Below are positions 43,691-55,958 of a stretch of DNA of 64,000 nt, piece after piece. The notes below the pieces were generated by a model, which saw only the letters and a list, made by a program, of their open reading frames with translations, was not told the origin of the DNA and ran no database searches. The position numbers and the translations under genes are program-made. How positions within the stretch are numbered: the first letter of the stretch is position 1; each line of letters begins with the position of its first letter. This DNA is from Prorocentrum cordatum. Its lineage: Eukaryota > Sar > Dinophyceae > Prorocentrales > Prorocentraceae. The DNA is taken from NCBI GenBank assembly GCA_963575745.1, contig CAUYUJ010017898.1, forward strand, positions 117,544 to 181,543, given 5' to 3'.

Positions 43691-45354
43691 AGGAGGCACC
43701 TGCGGTCAGGAATTGTTGTTCAGCGGGTGGCCGCGGCGGCGCGCCACATGCCTCGCGCGAGCGCACAGCGCGAGGGCTCCGCCCCCCCGCGGCGGGAGGC
43801 CGGAGAGAGCTCGGGGCGTCGACGCCTGGGGCGTCGGAAGCGGGCCGCGCGCTGCGCCGAGGTGCGGCGGGCCAGGACTGTGGAAGCGACACGCGGAGCC
43901 GAAGCTGGGATTGAAACGTGGATCCAACGTATTGATTGAGGGCCTCGAGGGGGGCCTTTGCCGGGCCCCGGGACCGTCAAAAAACGACTCGGGATGAGAA
44001 ACCGGCCCTGGGGAATGGGTCGAGAAGTGCTTCTGGGGGCCCCGTATCGAAAAAATCACGACGTCGGATCTCTGGGACCGTCACCCGGGCCAAGGCCCTC
44101 CCGGGCCCGGGCACGGCGGTGGTGCGGCGGTGGCTTCGGCGGGCGCACGCGTGTTCCATGGCGGCTCCCGGAGGCGCCCCCCGCGCGCAGTCGCGCGGGT
44201 TTCCGAGGCCCCCCACGAATCTCACCGGCGTCCGGAGGCTTCCAAAAGAGGGAGGGGCGGGAGCAGGAGGAGCAGCAGCAGCCCGAGACAATATCAAGGA
44301 GGCCACCTGGCCGGTCGCTTGCCCCGGCGGCCAGCCCCGAGGCTGCCTCCCGCCGGTGGGCCCTCTCGGCGTGGGAGGGGCCCAGACCCCCGACGTCGTG
44401 CTTCCTGCGCAACGTCGACCCCATGGGTCGTCCCTTGACGGCCGCCGGGGGCCGGGCGAGGGCGCCCTCTGCAGGGGCCGAAAAAAGGGCGGAAGACCTC
44501 CCGTCGCGATGGCTTCGCAGCGCGAGGGGGGTCTATAAGGGGCAGGAAGGGCGAGGCGGAGAGGCAGCCCAGACCCCCGACGTAATTAATGATTTGTTCA
44601 TTACGTCGACCCCCAGAGGTCCCGACCCTTCCCCCATGACCGGCTCTGCATCCTGAGTCGTATTTTTTGACGCTCCCGGGGCCCGGCGAGGGCCCCCAGA
44701 GGTTGACAATGAGGAGAAACCTCCCGTCCTGATGTTTTCATCACTCGAGGGGGTCTGGGAGGCAGCGTGGGATGCGCGAGGCCAGGGCCGAAGAACCCCA
44801 GAGGTCCGACGCGCGGCCCCCGTCGACGCGGGGGCCCCGGAGAGATACCGACCCCTGCCCCAGGGCCAGCCTCGTCGCCGCCCTGCCGGCCCCGTCCCCG
44901 TTCCCAGGCCGTCCCAGGCCGTTCCCCCCGGGGACCGAAACCGAAAGCGTTTTTTTTTTTTGCGATGACAAAACGTGTGATCCCAGGACGGAGGTTTTTG
45001 AAAAAATCGAGACGGAGGTTTTTCAAATTGTTCGGCCTCGAGGGGCCCTCAATGGGCCCCGGGACCATCCAAAAACGACTCGGGATGAGAAACGTGGCCC
45101 GGGGAATGGGTCGAGACTTCTGGGGACGCCGTCCTGAAACAAAAATCACGATTTCGGATCTCAAGGGACGTGATCGCGTCGTGAAAAAATCAGGACGGAG
45201 GTTTCTCGTCGTTCACGGCCTCAAGAGGCCCTCGCCAGGCCCTGGGGCCGCCAAGAAACGGCTCAAGATGAGGAGCCGGTCCTGGGGAAACGGTCCCTTA
45301 TATACAAAACAAAAAGGAAACAACAGAACAACAAAACAAATCGCCTTGGGCTTC
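43691..45354. other. Tail of unit A: structured repeats in both orientations
   Basis: No gene recognised. At least four copies of the 150-190-bp structured repeat are visible: about 43935-44085 (plus), 44590-44760 (minus), 44960-45160 (plus) and 45160-45300 (plus). They share GACTCGGGATGAGAAACCGG and CGACGTC-type ends. B equivalents lie at about 53330-54775. Confidence 0.6.
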
Positions 45355-45545
45355 TCAGGGATCTTCTGGCCCGGGTCAATCCAGACCCGGGTCAGCCAGG
45401 CCTTGCAAGATCCTGCAAGATCCTGTACCCAAACCAGGGTCAATGCGAAGGACCCTGCAGGATCCTGCACCCAAGCCCAGGTCAATGCGACCCTGGCCCT
45501 GCATGATCCTGCAAAATCGGGTGCTCTGGCTGACCCCCGTTTGCA
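45355..45545. repeat. GATCCTGCAGGATCCTGC / ACCCGGGTCAATGCGA minisatellite
   Basis: About four units of 40-50 bp alternate GATCCTGCAAGATCCTG with CCCAGGTCAATGCGA. Same in B at 54775-54965. Confidence 0.8.
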
Positions 45546-46330
45546 TTCTCGGACATGCGACGTCCTGATTTTTTCAGGACGGCGTCCCCTGAAATCCAGA
45601 CCCTTTCCCCGGGACCGGTTTTTCATCCTGAATCGTTATTTGACAATCCTGGGGACTGGCGCGGGCCCCCCAGGGGCCGAAAACAGCGAAAAACTGTCGT
45701 CCTGATTTTGTTACGACGCGATCCCGCTTGCATTGACCCCCGTCTCGCTGGGAGGTCCGGGGAGGGCGCTCTCGCTGACCCCCGTTCGCATTGGCCCCCG
45801 TCTCTTGGGCCCCGGGCTTCTCAGCTCGCTGGCGATCCGGGGAGGGCAACTTGCCCTCCCCGGCGCCCCAGCAAATCTCGGCCTCGAGGGGCCCTCGCCG
45901 GGCCCCTTGGGCCGTCAAGAAGCGACTCGGGATGACAGGCCGGCCCCGGGGAAAGGGTCGGGACCTCCGGGGGCGCCGGCCGGAACAAAATCAGGACGTC
46001 GCAGGTCTGGGATATACGGTGAGGGCAGTGGACAAGGAGCCCTTAGAGAAGGAGTCCAGGGTCTGGAAGCCAGTGGGATTCCAATCGCGGCTTGGCCATG
46101 GATCTCACCGCCGCCGTCATCAGACAAGGAAGCCGCCAGGGTCTGCAGCATCCTGGGCGCGTTCCTTAACCGACGCCCCCACCGCAGTCGGGGCAAGGAG
46201 AGGGGCAACCTGGGGGGAGAAGCAGGGGCGGGAAAGGGGGAGAGAGAGAGGAAGGGCCAAGCTGGTTTCCCAGAGATCCGATGTTGTGATTTTCTCCATA
46301 GTCCCCAAAAATCTCGACCCATTCCCCGGG
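45546..46330. other. End of unit A: more structured repeats and a spacer
   Basis: Structured repeats at about 45552-45727 (minus), 45885-46010 (plus) and 46275-46400 (minus). A conserved spacer (46015-46270; B 55430-55680) contains GTGAGGGCAGTGGACAAGGAG. No gene recognised. Confidence 0.55.
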
Positions 46331-46400
46331 ACCGGCTTCTCGTCCTGAGTCCTTTTTTGACGGTCCCAGGGCCCGGCGAGGGCCCCTCGAGGCCGCTGGG

Positions 46401-47268
46401 CCTCGGGGCCCTCGCTGGGCCTCGCTGGGCCTCGGGGCCGTCAAAAACCGACACGGGACGAAAAACCGGTCTCGGGGAAAGGGTCGGGACTTCCGGCCGG
46501 GCCGCCCCCGCCCCGAAAAAATCAGCGCGCCACCCCCCGCCCGTCGCATGTTGGGGAGGCATGGGAGGTGGAGGGCTGTGGGAGGGGGGGGAGGGGGCGA
46601 AGGGAGGGAGAGGGGCAGCTTGGGGGGGAAGCAGGGGCGGGAAAGGGAGAGGGGAGGAAGGGCCAAGCTTGGTGCGCTCGCGCCTCATCTGACATCCTGT
46701 CTCTCCCTCCCATCCCTTCCCATGGCGCTGATCTTCCTCCATCCGCGGACGCGTGTCATAGCTGACCTGCGACACCCACAGAAAGACCCTTTCGTGTCAT
46801 GCGCAGTCAAGAAACGGGAAGCTGCGCGCCACAGGAGGAAGAGGAGTTGGTGGGTGAGCGGGGAAGATGAGCGGGAGGACAAGGAGGATGACGAACAACA
46901 GCAGCAGGAACCAATGCGGACGGGAGGACCAGGAGGGGATTCCGAGCGGGGCGACCCCGCCCCCAGCCCTGTGCTGCAGGGACTGCCAGGGGAGGGAGGG
47001 AGCAAGGAAGTGGGGGGTCACGGAAGGGGGGGGCGCATGGCGAGGGCAGGGCTCTGGGAGGGGGAGGGCTCTGGGAGGGGGGGGGGGCCAAGGGAGGGAG
47101 AGGGGCATCTTGGCGGGGGGAAGCTGGGGCGGGAAAGGGAGGGGGAGGAAGGGCCGCGCTGGGGGCATCTCGGAGGGGGAGCAGGGATGGGAAAGGAAGA
47201 GGGAGGGCGGGCGGAGGGGAGAGGCCTCCGCCGGCGCCCCCGCTCGGCGCCGCCAGCCCCTCGGGCGA
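46401..47268. other. Unit B region upstream of the WD40 stop
   Basis: Equivalent to 36240-37089 (A) and 56270-57119 (C). It comprises a structured repeat, a GGGAGGGGGGG purine-rich stretch, and the short MALIF open frame from about 46723. Nothing else seen. Confidence 0.5.
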
Positions 47269-48456
47269 TCAAGGCGCGAAGCAGGCCCTGTCCCCGGCGC
47301 CCTCCAGCGTGCGCAGGCACTCCCCAGAGTCGGCGTCCCAGAACTTCGCCGTCTGGTCCCGCGAGGCGGTCAGCACCCGCTGCCCGTCCGCCGAGAACAC
47401 GGCGGACCTCACGGGGAACCGGTGGCCCTCCAGCGTGCGCAGGCACGCCCCGGAGTCCGCGGCCCAGATCTTCGCCGTCCGGTCCTCCGAGGCGGTCAGC
47501 ACCCGCTGCCCGTCCGCCGAGAACACGGCGGACGTGACGGGGCCCCCGTGGCCCTCCAGCGTCCGCAGGCACTGCCCGGAGTCCGCGGCCCAGATCTTCG
47601 CCGTCCGGTCGCACGAGGCGGTCAGCACCCGCTGCCCGTCCGCCGAGAACACGGCGGACTTCACGTAGTGTTGGTGGCCCTCCAGCGTGCACAGGCACTC
47701 CCCGGAGTCCGCGGCCCAGATCTTCGCCGTCCCGTCGCACGAGGCGGTCAGCACCCGCTGCCCGTCCGCCGAGAACACGGCGGACGTGACGGGGCCCTCG
47801 TGGCCCTCCACCGTGCGCAGGCACTCCCCAGAGTCCGCGGCCCAGATCTTCGCCGTCCCGTCCTGCGAGGCGGTCAGCACCCGCTGCCCGTCCGCCGAGA
47901 ACACGGCGGACGTCACGTAGCTCCAGTGGCCCTCCAGCGTCCGCAGGCACTCCCCGGAGTCCGCGGCCCAGATCTTCCCCGTACAGTCGCACGCGGCGGT
48001 CAGCACCCGCTGCCCGCCCGCCGAGAACACGGCGGACCTCACGGCCCGCCGGTGGCCCTCCAGCGTGCGCAGGCACGCCCCGGAGTCGGCGTCCCAGATC
48101 ATCGCCGTCCCGTCCTCCGAGGCGGTCAGCACCCGCTGCCCGTCCGCCGAGAACACGGCGGACCACACGATGTCCCGGTGGCCCTCCAGCGTCCGCAGGC
48201 ACTCCCCGGAGTCCGCGTCCCAGATCTTCGCCACCTCCCCGTCGCACGCCACTATGCGGCGCCTCCTGGTGACCACGAGGGTCAGCTCGCTGCCGCCCTG
48301 GACCCCGATCTCGCCCAGCGTCGCGGCGCCGCACAGCTCCGCCCCACCGAACAGGACGCGTAGTTTGTGGCCGGCCGCCTCCTCCTGCTCGGGGACCGCC
48401 GCGAGGAGGTCGCCCAGCTGCCACGACGGGTCGGCCTCCCTTCCCGGGAGGGTTTC
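47269..48456 (-). CDS. Ubiquitin-like plus WD40 repeat protein, copy B (8 WD motifs)
   Basis: Same architecture as copy A, from the ETLPGREADP segment to TGA at 47269-47271, but with eight WD motifs. One extra 126-bp blade therefore separates it from A and C. Hypervariable triplets after Gly-His read RDI, RRA, WSY, EGP, QHY, GGP and RFP. The last blade is AKFWDADSG, where others have AKIW. The frame stays open upstream to 49059, but that stretch is Arg/Gly/Ala low-complexity sequence plus the foldback insertion at 48861-49045, and I do not count it as protein. The true N-terminus is probably in another exon. Eight motifs could mean a seven-bladed propeller plus a spare, or an eight-bladed one. 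Confidence 0.8.
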   Translation of the reverse strand, partial: ETLPGREADPSWQLGDLLAAVPEQEEAAGHKLRVLFGGAELCGAATLGEIGVQGGSELTLVVTRRRRIVACDGEVAKIWDADSGECLRTLEGHRDIVWSAVFSADGQRVLTASEDGTAMIWDADSGACLRTLEGHRRAVRSAVFSAGGQRVLTAACDCTGKIWAADSGECLRTLEGHWSYVTSAVFSADGQRVLTASQDGTAKIWAADSGECLRTVEGHEGPVTSAVFSADGQRVLTASCDGTAKIWAADSGECLCTLEGHQHYVKSAVFSADGQRVLTASCDRTAKIWAADSGQCLRTLEGHGGPVTSAVFSADGQRVLTASEDRTAKIWAADSGACLRTLEGHRFPVRSAVFSADGQRVLTASRDQTAKFWDADSGECLRTLEGAGDRACFAP

Positions 48457-48860
48457 CCTCCTCCTCCTCCTCCTCCGCCGCCTCCTCGCCGTCCTCTTTC
48501 GCCCTCTCTCTCTCTTCGCCCGCGCCGCCTCGCCCTGCCCCCCGCGCCGTGCGCGTGGAAGCGCGGACGCCGAGCAGCCGGCCCCGCAGCCAGAAGCGGC
48601 CAGGCACACCGAGGCAGGTGCCCGGCGGGGCCGAGACCCGGCCCCCCCCCCGCGCCGAGGGGCAACGCCAAAGTGGGGGCCTCCTTCTCGCCCGTCTTTC
48701 CTTCGCGCCCGGCGGCTGTCCAGCCGATCGGGGCGCCTTCCGGCGGCCGCGCCCCGCCGAGAGCCTCCCAGGGGCTCCCCGGATCGCCCCGCGCGGCCGC
48801 TGGAGGCACGTGGCTCGTCGGCGGTGCATCGCCGATAGATCGGCAGATCCGAAGGCAGAT

Positions 48861-49045
48861 CCGCGTATCTTGCGCACCGGATTTCATGATTTGTTTTTTT
48901 CCTGTTTTTTTTCGATCCGATCGTCTGCAGCGGAAATGAGGGCGGCGCTGCAGCGGGAGCAAGATTTTGGAACAAGTGGAAACGATCGGATCGAAAAGAA
49001 AAACAGGAAAACCAAATCATGAAATCCTGTGCGCAAGATACGCGG
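48861..49045. mobile_element. 185-bp foldback insertion with 64-bp arms, only in unit B
   Basis: The arm 48861-48924 (CGCGTATCTTGCGCAC to CGATCCGATCGT) is matched by its near-exact reverse complement at 48982-49045, with a 57-bp loop. It is AT-richer than its surroundings. TCCGAAGGCAGATCCGCG occurs just left of it and again at about 49094-49111, while A and C have this sequence once. It lies upstream of WD40 copy B. Confidence 0.8.
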
Positions 49046-50358
49046 AGAGGACGGAACACTCTCGATTTGCCTTGGCTCGCTCGCGAATCAGGCTTCCGAA
49101 GGCAGATCCGCGCGCTCCAGGGCGGGGGCGAGCTGTCGGTGGGGGTCGATGCTGCCCCCCTTCTCCTGAGGCTGTCGCCCCTGGCCCGCCCTCCTCACGC
49201 CCCCCATCCCGGCGTGGAGCCCCAGCCGCGGTGGGCCCGCCGATCGGCGGCCAGCTTTGGCCGCCGCTGCAAGGACCGCCCGCGCCAGGGCCTCTGCCCC
49301 CACCCCCCGCCCACCTGCAGCACCCCACAGACGCGCGCGGAGGCGCGCAGAGGAAACGCGCCGAGGAAGCGCGCGCAGGCAGGCGCGCAGAGGCAAGCGC
49401 AGAGGCCAGCGCAGACGCGAGTGCAGCCTGGGCGCAGCCTGGGCGCGCACAGTTGCGCGCAGAGGCGCAGAGGAGGCGTGCAGAGGCGAGCGCAGACGCG
49501 CCAAGAGGCCGCGGAGGCCCGCAGAGGCTCGCGCAGAGGAGGCGTGCGCAGGCCCGCAGAGGCGCGCGCAGTATCGCGCGCAAGGGCACCGCAGACGCAC
49601 GCAGAGGCGCGTGGGGGCGCAGAGGCGCGCGCGAGCGCACCGCAGACGCACGCGGAGGCGCGCAAAGGCGCGCGCAAGCGCGCAGGGGCGCAGAGGCGCA
49701 GGGGCAAGTGGGGGGCGCAAGTCCCTTTCGGCCCCTCTTCCCGCCCCTCTCCGGCGCCGCGCAGCACAGGCTGCCGGGAGCCGGCGGCGCTGGGCCAGCA
49801 GCGCGCCGAGACACTGGATGCTCGACCTCACTCGACCATCGCGTGCTGGCGCCCTTCCCGCGCGGAGGCCGGCCTGCGCCGTGCGCACCTCGGAGCGCGC
49901 CTGTATCGTGCTCGGGGATCTTCTGACCCGCGTTGGCAGGAAACCAGAAAAACTGCAATGCAGGAAAAAACAACTGCAACGCAGGTCTTCGCAGACCTGG
50001 GCCAGCCCATGTGCGCGGCCGCCTCGCGGCCACGAGCGGCTCGCTGACCCGGGTCAGCCAGAGGGACTCGTCGCAGGATCCTGCAGGATCCAGTGCCCTG
50101 GCTGAGCCCCGTCTCTTGAGCCCCGACGTGCGCGAATGCGGCCCGTGTCGGGTGCCCCGGCCACGCCCGAGCGTGCCGGCCGCCGCGGCCGAGCTCAGGG
50201 GGGCGGCCCGTTGCCTGCCACACGGCGGCGGCCACCGCGCGCCTCGCGCGCCCAGCGTCAGGTCGGGCTGGCCACCGATCGTGCCACGGCCGCCGATCGT
50301 GCCGGCCATCGATCGCGCCACGGCGGCGGCCACCGTGCGCCTCGTGCGCCCAGCGTCA

Positions 50359-50580
50359 GGTCGGGCCTGTCCCCCTACAGCCGGATTTACGACGAAACGT
50401 AAAGAATTATCCTACAATGCCCGACTATGTTTTGACCGTTTTCGAGATACCCGGAAATTGCCCGAAAATGGTCCCAGCTATCCCAAATGCCCCCCCCCAA
50501 AAAAACAAACTCGAAAAATCGTACCCAGACTGTGTTGTGACTGCTTTTGAAGATCCCTCCTGCAGAGGGGCAGGCCCGAC
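50359..50580. mobile_element. Foldback element type 1, unit B (222 bp)
   Basis: GGTCGGGCCTGTCCCCCTAC ... GAGGGGCAGGCCCGAC, flanked by TCA (50356-50358 and 50581-50583). This is the uninterrupted form of the element at 39759-41421. Confidence 0.7.
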
Positions 50581-50967
50581 TCAAGCCCGGCGGTCTGCGC
50601 ACCGCAGGCAGCGAGACGCCTGCAGGGGCCAGGCGCGGATCGCCCCCGCGCGCGCCGCCCCCCTTCCCGCGCCTCCTCCCGCTCCTCCCTGGCCTATCCG
50701 CCACCCTGCCCTGGGCACGCAGTGGGCGAGTCCTGGGCCCTCTGCCGATTGTCAACTGGAGGCCTGGAGATGGGCACCAACACCAACACAGGGGGTCTGC
50801 CTCCACAGGGGGAGGATGATCCTGGACGTCGGTGTTGGTGGTACGATCTCGGCCACCCTGGAAACCAGAACCACTGCCACCATCGCCGAGATCGGGATTC
50901 GTCTTCCCCCGGTGGAGGCACACCGCCGATATTGGTGTTGGTGTCAGCCTCTGGGGAGTCTCTGTTA

Positions 50968-51300
50968 GGGGCCCGGGCCCCCTACGGGCGGACCTTGGAC
51001 GAAAATCCAACAGACCCCCAAAATACACCAAACATATGCCGAAAAGGGTCCAAACCCAGACATGCGACGTCCTCATTTTTTCAGGACGGCGTCCCTGGAA
51101 ATCCCGACCCTTTCCCCGGGACCGGCTTCTTATCCTGAGTCGTGTTTTGACGGTCCCGAGGTCCGGCGAGGACCCCCGGGGCCGAAGATAGCCCAAAACC
51201 GTTCGTCCTGACTTGTTTTTTTTCTTTTTACGACGCGAGCATGTCTGGGAACAGTCGTCCCCATTCGGGAATCTTCCTTCTGCCGAGGGGCAGGCCCGAC
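50968..51300. mobile_element. Foldback element type 2, unit B (contains 51055-51249)
   Basis: Same ends as 41809-42140. Left flank TTA, right flank TGA. The nested 195-bp CCCAGACATGC element is intact. Confidence 0.65.
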
Positions 51301-51389
51301 TGAAGATCAGGGGCCCAGGCCCCCAATTCTCGCACCTCCCAGGGCCCGTCGCCGGGCCCGGGGAGGTGCGTGACTTTCGCTTCGGGCCC

Positions 51390-52600
51390 ACAGGGGGCTC
51401 CAAGGGGCCCTCGAGGCGGCCCCAGGGGCCCTCGAGGCGGCCCCAGGGGCCCTCGCGGCGGCCCCAGGAGGCCCCAGTACGCCCAAGATGGCCTCAAGAC
51501 GGCCACGTGGCCCCCAAGACGCCCCAAGAGTGCTCCACGAGGCGTCCCGGGAGGGCCCCAAGAGGCAAGCATCGTGCTCACCGCAAGTTTTCGACGGTTT
51601 GGGGCCCTCTCGCCGTTTCGGCTTTCCGACGCTCCAAGACGGCCCAAGAGGCCCCACAAATCGCTCCCCGACGACCCAAGAGGCCAGCAGGACGCCAACC
51701 GAAAAATCAAACCTTCCGCCTCAAGAGGCCCCCAGGAAGCCCCGCCGCCAAAGAGGCCCCCAGGAGGCCCCAAGAGGGCCCCAAGAGGCCTCCAAGAGGC
51801 CCCCCAGGAGGCCCCTGAGAGGCCCCTGAGAAGCCCCAAAGCCCCTAATTAAGAGGCTCCCAGAAGCCCCCCAAAACAGTCCCCAGGAGGCCCCAAAACT
51901 ATCTCCGAGAAGCTCCCGATGCGATCATGAACACAATCGGCATCGGCATAAACCTCGGGAGGTCCGCGCGGATTGCTCGGCTCGGCGCTGGCCCCCCCTC
52001 CCCGGCGCGCGGAGCGAGCCAGGGGCGGCGCCGGGGGCGCCGCCAAGGGGAGCCCCGAGAAAGAGGAGGAGGAGGAGGAGGAGGAGGAGGAGGAAGAGGA
52101 GGAGGAGGAGGAGGAGGAGGAGGAGGAGAAGAGGAGGCAGGAGGGGGAGGGGGAGGGGGAGGAGGAGGAGGAGAGGAGGAGGAGGAGGAGGAGAGGGTGG
52201 GGATGAGGATGAGGCGAGGATTGGGATGAGGATGAGGATGAGACGAGGATGAGGATGAGGAGGGAGGAGGATGAGGAGGAGGAGGAGGAGTAGGAGGAGG
52301 AGGAGGAGGAGGACGGAGGAGGAGGGGGAGGGAGGAGGGAGGGAGGGAGGGAGGGAGGGAGGGAGGGAGGGAGGGAGGGAGTGAGGAGCAGGAGAAGGAG
52401 GAGGGGAGGAGGAGGAGGAAGAGGAGGAGGAGGAGGAGGGAGGAAGGAGAAGGGAGGAGGGAGGAGGGAGGACGGAGGAAGGAGGAGGAGGAGCAATAGG
52501 AGGAGAAATAGGAGGAGGAGGAGGAGGAGGAGGAGGAGGAGGAGGCGGAGGAGGAGGAGGAGGAGGAGGGAGGAGGGAGGAGGGAGGAGGGAGGAGAACC
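51390..52600. repeat. Unit B minisatellite (51390-51870) and GGA tract (52060-52600)
   Basis: A CCCAAGAGGCCC array with cap at about 51616-51640, a short joint containing GAACACAATCGGCATCGGC, then a purine tract with a run of about a dozen GGGA steps near 52330-52380. Confidence 0.9.
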
Positions 52601-52990
52601 TTTGTGATGAGATCGTGGGGGGGTGGGCGATCGGGTGCCCGAGGGGAAGAGCTCCCTCCGAGGCCTCCACGGCCGCGAGCTCGCGCCCGCTGCACGCCAC
52701 CACCGAGACGAGCATGCTGGCCCGGGTGCCGAGATGCCAGATGTCGGACGATGTGAGCTGTTCGGCCCCGCGGCCGCCGCCGGTCCTCATGTTCTCGGCC
52801 CCGTGGGGGCCGCTATCGGGCCCCGGGGCCATCAGAAGCGTGCCCGGGGCGGACAACTGCTCCCCGGGGGGGCAGCGGTCGGGACCCGGCCGCGCACCGA
52901 AAGAGCACGTCGTCGGATGCCTGCGGGCCCGGCCGAAGGCGGGGCGAGGGCAGCTCCGCTCGCGCAGCTCGGGCCAGAACAGCACCGCGG
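52601..52990 (-). other. Conserved 370-bp block, unit B
   Basis: Equivalent of 43310-43690, with 12 bp more in the middle and the minus frame still open. Right of it B alone has an insertion of about 75 bp (52991-53080) with AATGCCAACGGACGGTGGCA. Confidence 0.35.
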
Positions 52991-53080
52991 GAAAAAAGAG
53001 CTTGAGATGAATGCCAACGGACGGTGGCATTGACGGCAAACGGGATGGCAGGACACGGAAGTTTGAAAACGCCGCCATAT

Positions 53081-55958
53081 CCAGGAGGCACCTGCGGTCA
53101 GGAACTATTGCTCAGCGGGTGGCCGCGGCGGCGCTGGCGTCGCGCCACATGCCTCGCGCGAGCGCACAGCGCGAGGGCTCCGCCCCCCCGCGGCGGGAGG
53201 CCGGAGAGAGCTCGGGGCGTCGACGCCTGGGGCGTCGGAAGCGGGCCGCGCGCTGCGCCGAGGTGCGGCGGGCCAGGACTGTCGAAGCGACACGCGGAGC
53301 CGAAGCTGGTATTGAAACGTGGATCCAACGTATATTGAGGGCCTCGAGGGGGGCCTTTGCCGGGCCCCGGGACCGTCAAAAAACGACTCGGGATGAGAAA
53401 CCGGCCCCGGGGAATGGGTCGAGAAGTACTTCTGGGGACCCCGCATCGAAAAAAACACGACGTCGGATCTCTGGGACCGTCACCCGGGCCAAGGCCCTCC
53501 CGGGCCCGGGCAGGGCGGTGGTGCGGCGGTGCCTTCGGCGGGCGCACGCGTGTTCCATGGCGGCTCCCGGAGGCGCCCCCCGCGCGAAGTGTTTCCGAGG
53601 CCCCCCACGAGTCTCACCGGCGTCCGGAGGCTTCCAAAAGAGGGGGGGCGGGAGCAGGAGGAGCAGCAGCAGTCCGAGACCACCTGGCCGGTCGCTTGCC
53701 CCGGCGGCCAGCCCCGAGGCCGCCTCCCGCCATGGGCCCTATCGGCGTGGGAGGGGCCCAGACCCCCGCAACGTCGTGCTTCCTGCGCAGCGTCGATACG
53801 CCCAGAGGTCTGGACCCCCTCCCCCCGGGGCCGGGCTCTGCATCCCATGGGTCGTCCCTTGACGGCCGCCGGGGGCCGGGCGAGGGCGCCCTCTGCAGGG
53901 GCCGAAAAAAGGGCGGGAGACCTCCCGTCGCGATGGCTTCGCAGCGCGGGGGGGTCCATAAGGAGCGGGGAGGGCGAGGCGGAGAGGCAGCCCCAGGAAG
54001 TCTTCCTTTCCGTCGACCCCCGACGCAAGGATTTTTTCCTTTCCGTCGACCCTTCCCCCATGGCCGGCTCTGCATCCCGAGTCGTTTTGTGGACGCTCCC
54101 GGGGCCCGGCGGAGGCCCCCCGAGGTTGACAATTTAGGAGAAACCTCCCGTCCTGATGTTTTCATCACTCGAGGGGGTCTGGGAGGCAGCGTGGGGCGCG
54201 CGAGGCCAGGGCCGAAGAACCCCAGAGGTCCGACGCGCGGCCCCTGTCGATGCGGGGGGGCCCCGGAGAGATACCGGCCCCTGCCCCAGGGCCAGCCTCG
54301 TCGCCCCGGGCCGCTCCTCGTCCCAGGCCATTCCCCGTCCCAGGCCGTTCCCCCCGGGGGCCGAAAGCGTTTTTTTTTTTGCGATGACAAAGCGTGTGAT
54401 CCCAGGACGGAGGTCTTTGAAAAAATCGAGACGGAGGTTTGTCAAATTGTTCGGCCTCGAGGGGCCCTCAATGGGCCCCGGGACCATCCAAAAACGACTC
54501 GGGATGAGAAACGGGCCCCGGGGAATGGGTCGAGACTTCTGGGGACGCCGTCCTGAAAAAAAAAAAACGACATCGGATCTCTGGGGACGTGATCGCGTCG
54601 TGAAAAAATCAGGACAGAAGTTTTTCGTCGGTCACGGCCTCAAGAGGCCCTCGCCAGGCCCCGGGGCCGCCAAAAAACGGCTCAAGGTGAGGGGCCGGTC
54701 CTGGGGAAACGGTCCCTTATATACAAAACGAAAAGGAAACAACAGAACAACAAAAACAAATCGCCTTGAGCTTCTCAGGGAGCTTCTGGCCCGGGTCAAT
54801 CCAGACCCGGGTCAGCCAGGCCTTGCAAGATCCTGCAAGATCCTGTACCCAAACCCGGGTCAATGCGAAGGACCCTGCAGGATCCTGCACCCAAGCCCAG
54901 GTCAATGCGATCCTGGCCCTGCAAGATCCTGAAAATCGGGTGCTCTGGCCGACCCCCGTTTGCATTCCCGGACATGCGACGTCCTGATTTTTTCAGGACG
55001 GCGTCCCCGGAAATCCAGACCCTTTCCCCAGGACCGGTTTTTCATCCTGAATCGTTATTTGACGATCCTGGGGACTGGCGCGGGCCCCCCAGGGGCCGAA
55101 AACTGCGAAAAACTGTCGTCCTGATTTTTGTTACGACGCGATCCCGCTTGCATTGACCCCCGTCTCGCTGGGAGGTCCAAGGAGGGCGCTCTGGCTGACC
55201 CCCGTTCGCATTGGCCCCCGTCTCTTGGGCCCCGGGCTTCTCAGCTCGCTGGAGATCCGGGGCGGGCAACTTGCCCTCCCCGGTGCCCCAGCAAATCTCG
55301 GCCTCGAGGGGCCCTCGCCGGGCCCCTTGGGCCGTCAAGAAGCCACTCGGGATGACAGGCCGGCCCCGGGGAAAGGGTCGGGACTTCCGGGGGCGCCGGC
55401 CGGAACAAAATCAGGACGTCGCAGGTCTGGGATACGGTGAGGGCAGTGGACAAGGAGCCCCTAGATAAGGAATCCAGGGTCTGGAAGCCAGTGGGATTCC
55501 AAGCGCGGCTTGGCCATGGATCTCACCGCCGCCGTCATCAGACAAGGAAGCCGTCAGGGTCTGCCGCATCCTGGGCGCGTTCCTTAACCGACGCCCCCAC
55601 CGCAGTCGGGGCAACCTGGGGGAGGAAGCACGGGCGGGAAAGGGAGAGAGAGGAAGGGCCAAGCTGGTAACCCAGAGATCCGATGTCGTGATTTTTTCCA
55701 TACGGGGTCCCCAGAAGTCTCGACCCATTCCCCGGAACCGGCTTCTCGTCCTGAGTCGTTTTTTGACGATCCTGGGGCCAGGCGAAAGCCCCTCGAGGCC
55801 GAGAAATGGGAAAAACCTTCGTCTCGATTCTTGTCAACGCGTTGGATCCCTGGGTCGCAAAACGAGGGTCGGCCCTTTGTCAAAAGATGCGCGTTAATAG
55901 CGCGCGAGGCGGTGCCGGCCCGCAGCTCGCGCGAGGGGGGGGAAGGGATCGAGGCTTA
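53081..55958. other. Tail of unit B: structured repeats, no gene recognised
   Basis: Same order as 43720-46330. Structured repeats at about 53340-53480, 54000-54180, 54390-54590, 54590-54720, 54965-55145, 55300-55440 and 55680-55830. A BamHI-like minisatellite lies at 54775-54965. Confidence 0.55.

Larger units (their letters stand above)
36050..46330. repeat. 10-kb tandem unit A
   Basis: First of three head-to-tail units. Landmarks (WD40 gene, GCGCGCAGAG array, foldback elements, CCCAAGAGGCCC array, GGA tract, 370-bp block, structured repeats) recur in the same order in B and C. Unit A alone contains the 1.4-kb element at 39922-41338. Edges are approximate. Confidence 0.85.

Noticed and set aside
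48457-49059. N-terminal extension of WD40 copy B up to 49059
   Set aside because: It crosses the GAG tract and the unit-specific foldback insertion, is not conserved in A or C, and is low-complexity apart from the insertion.
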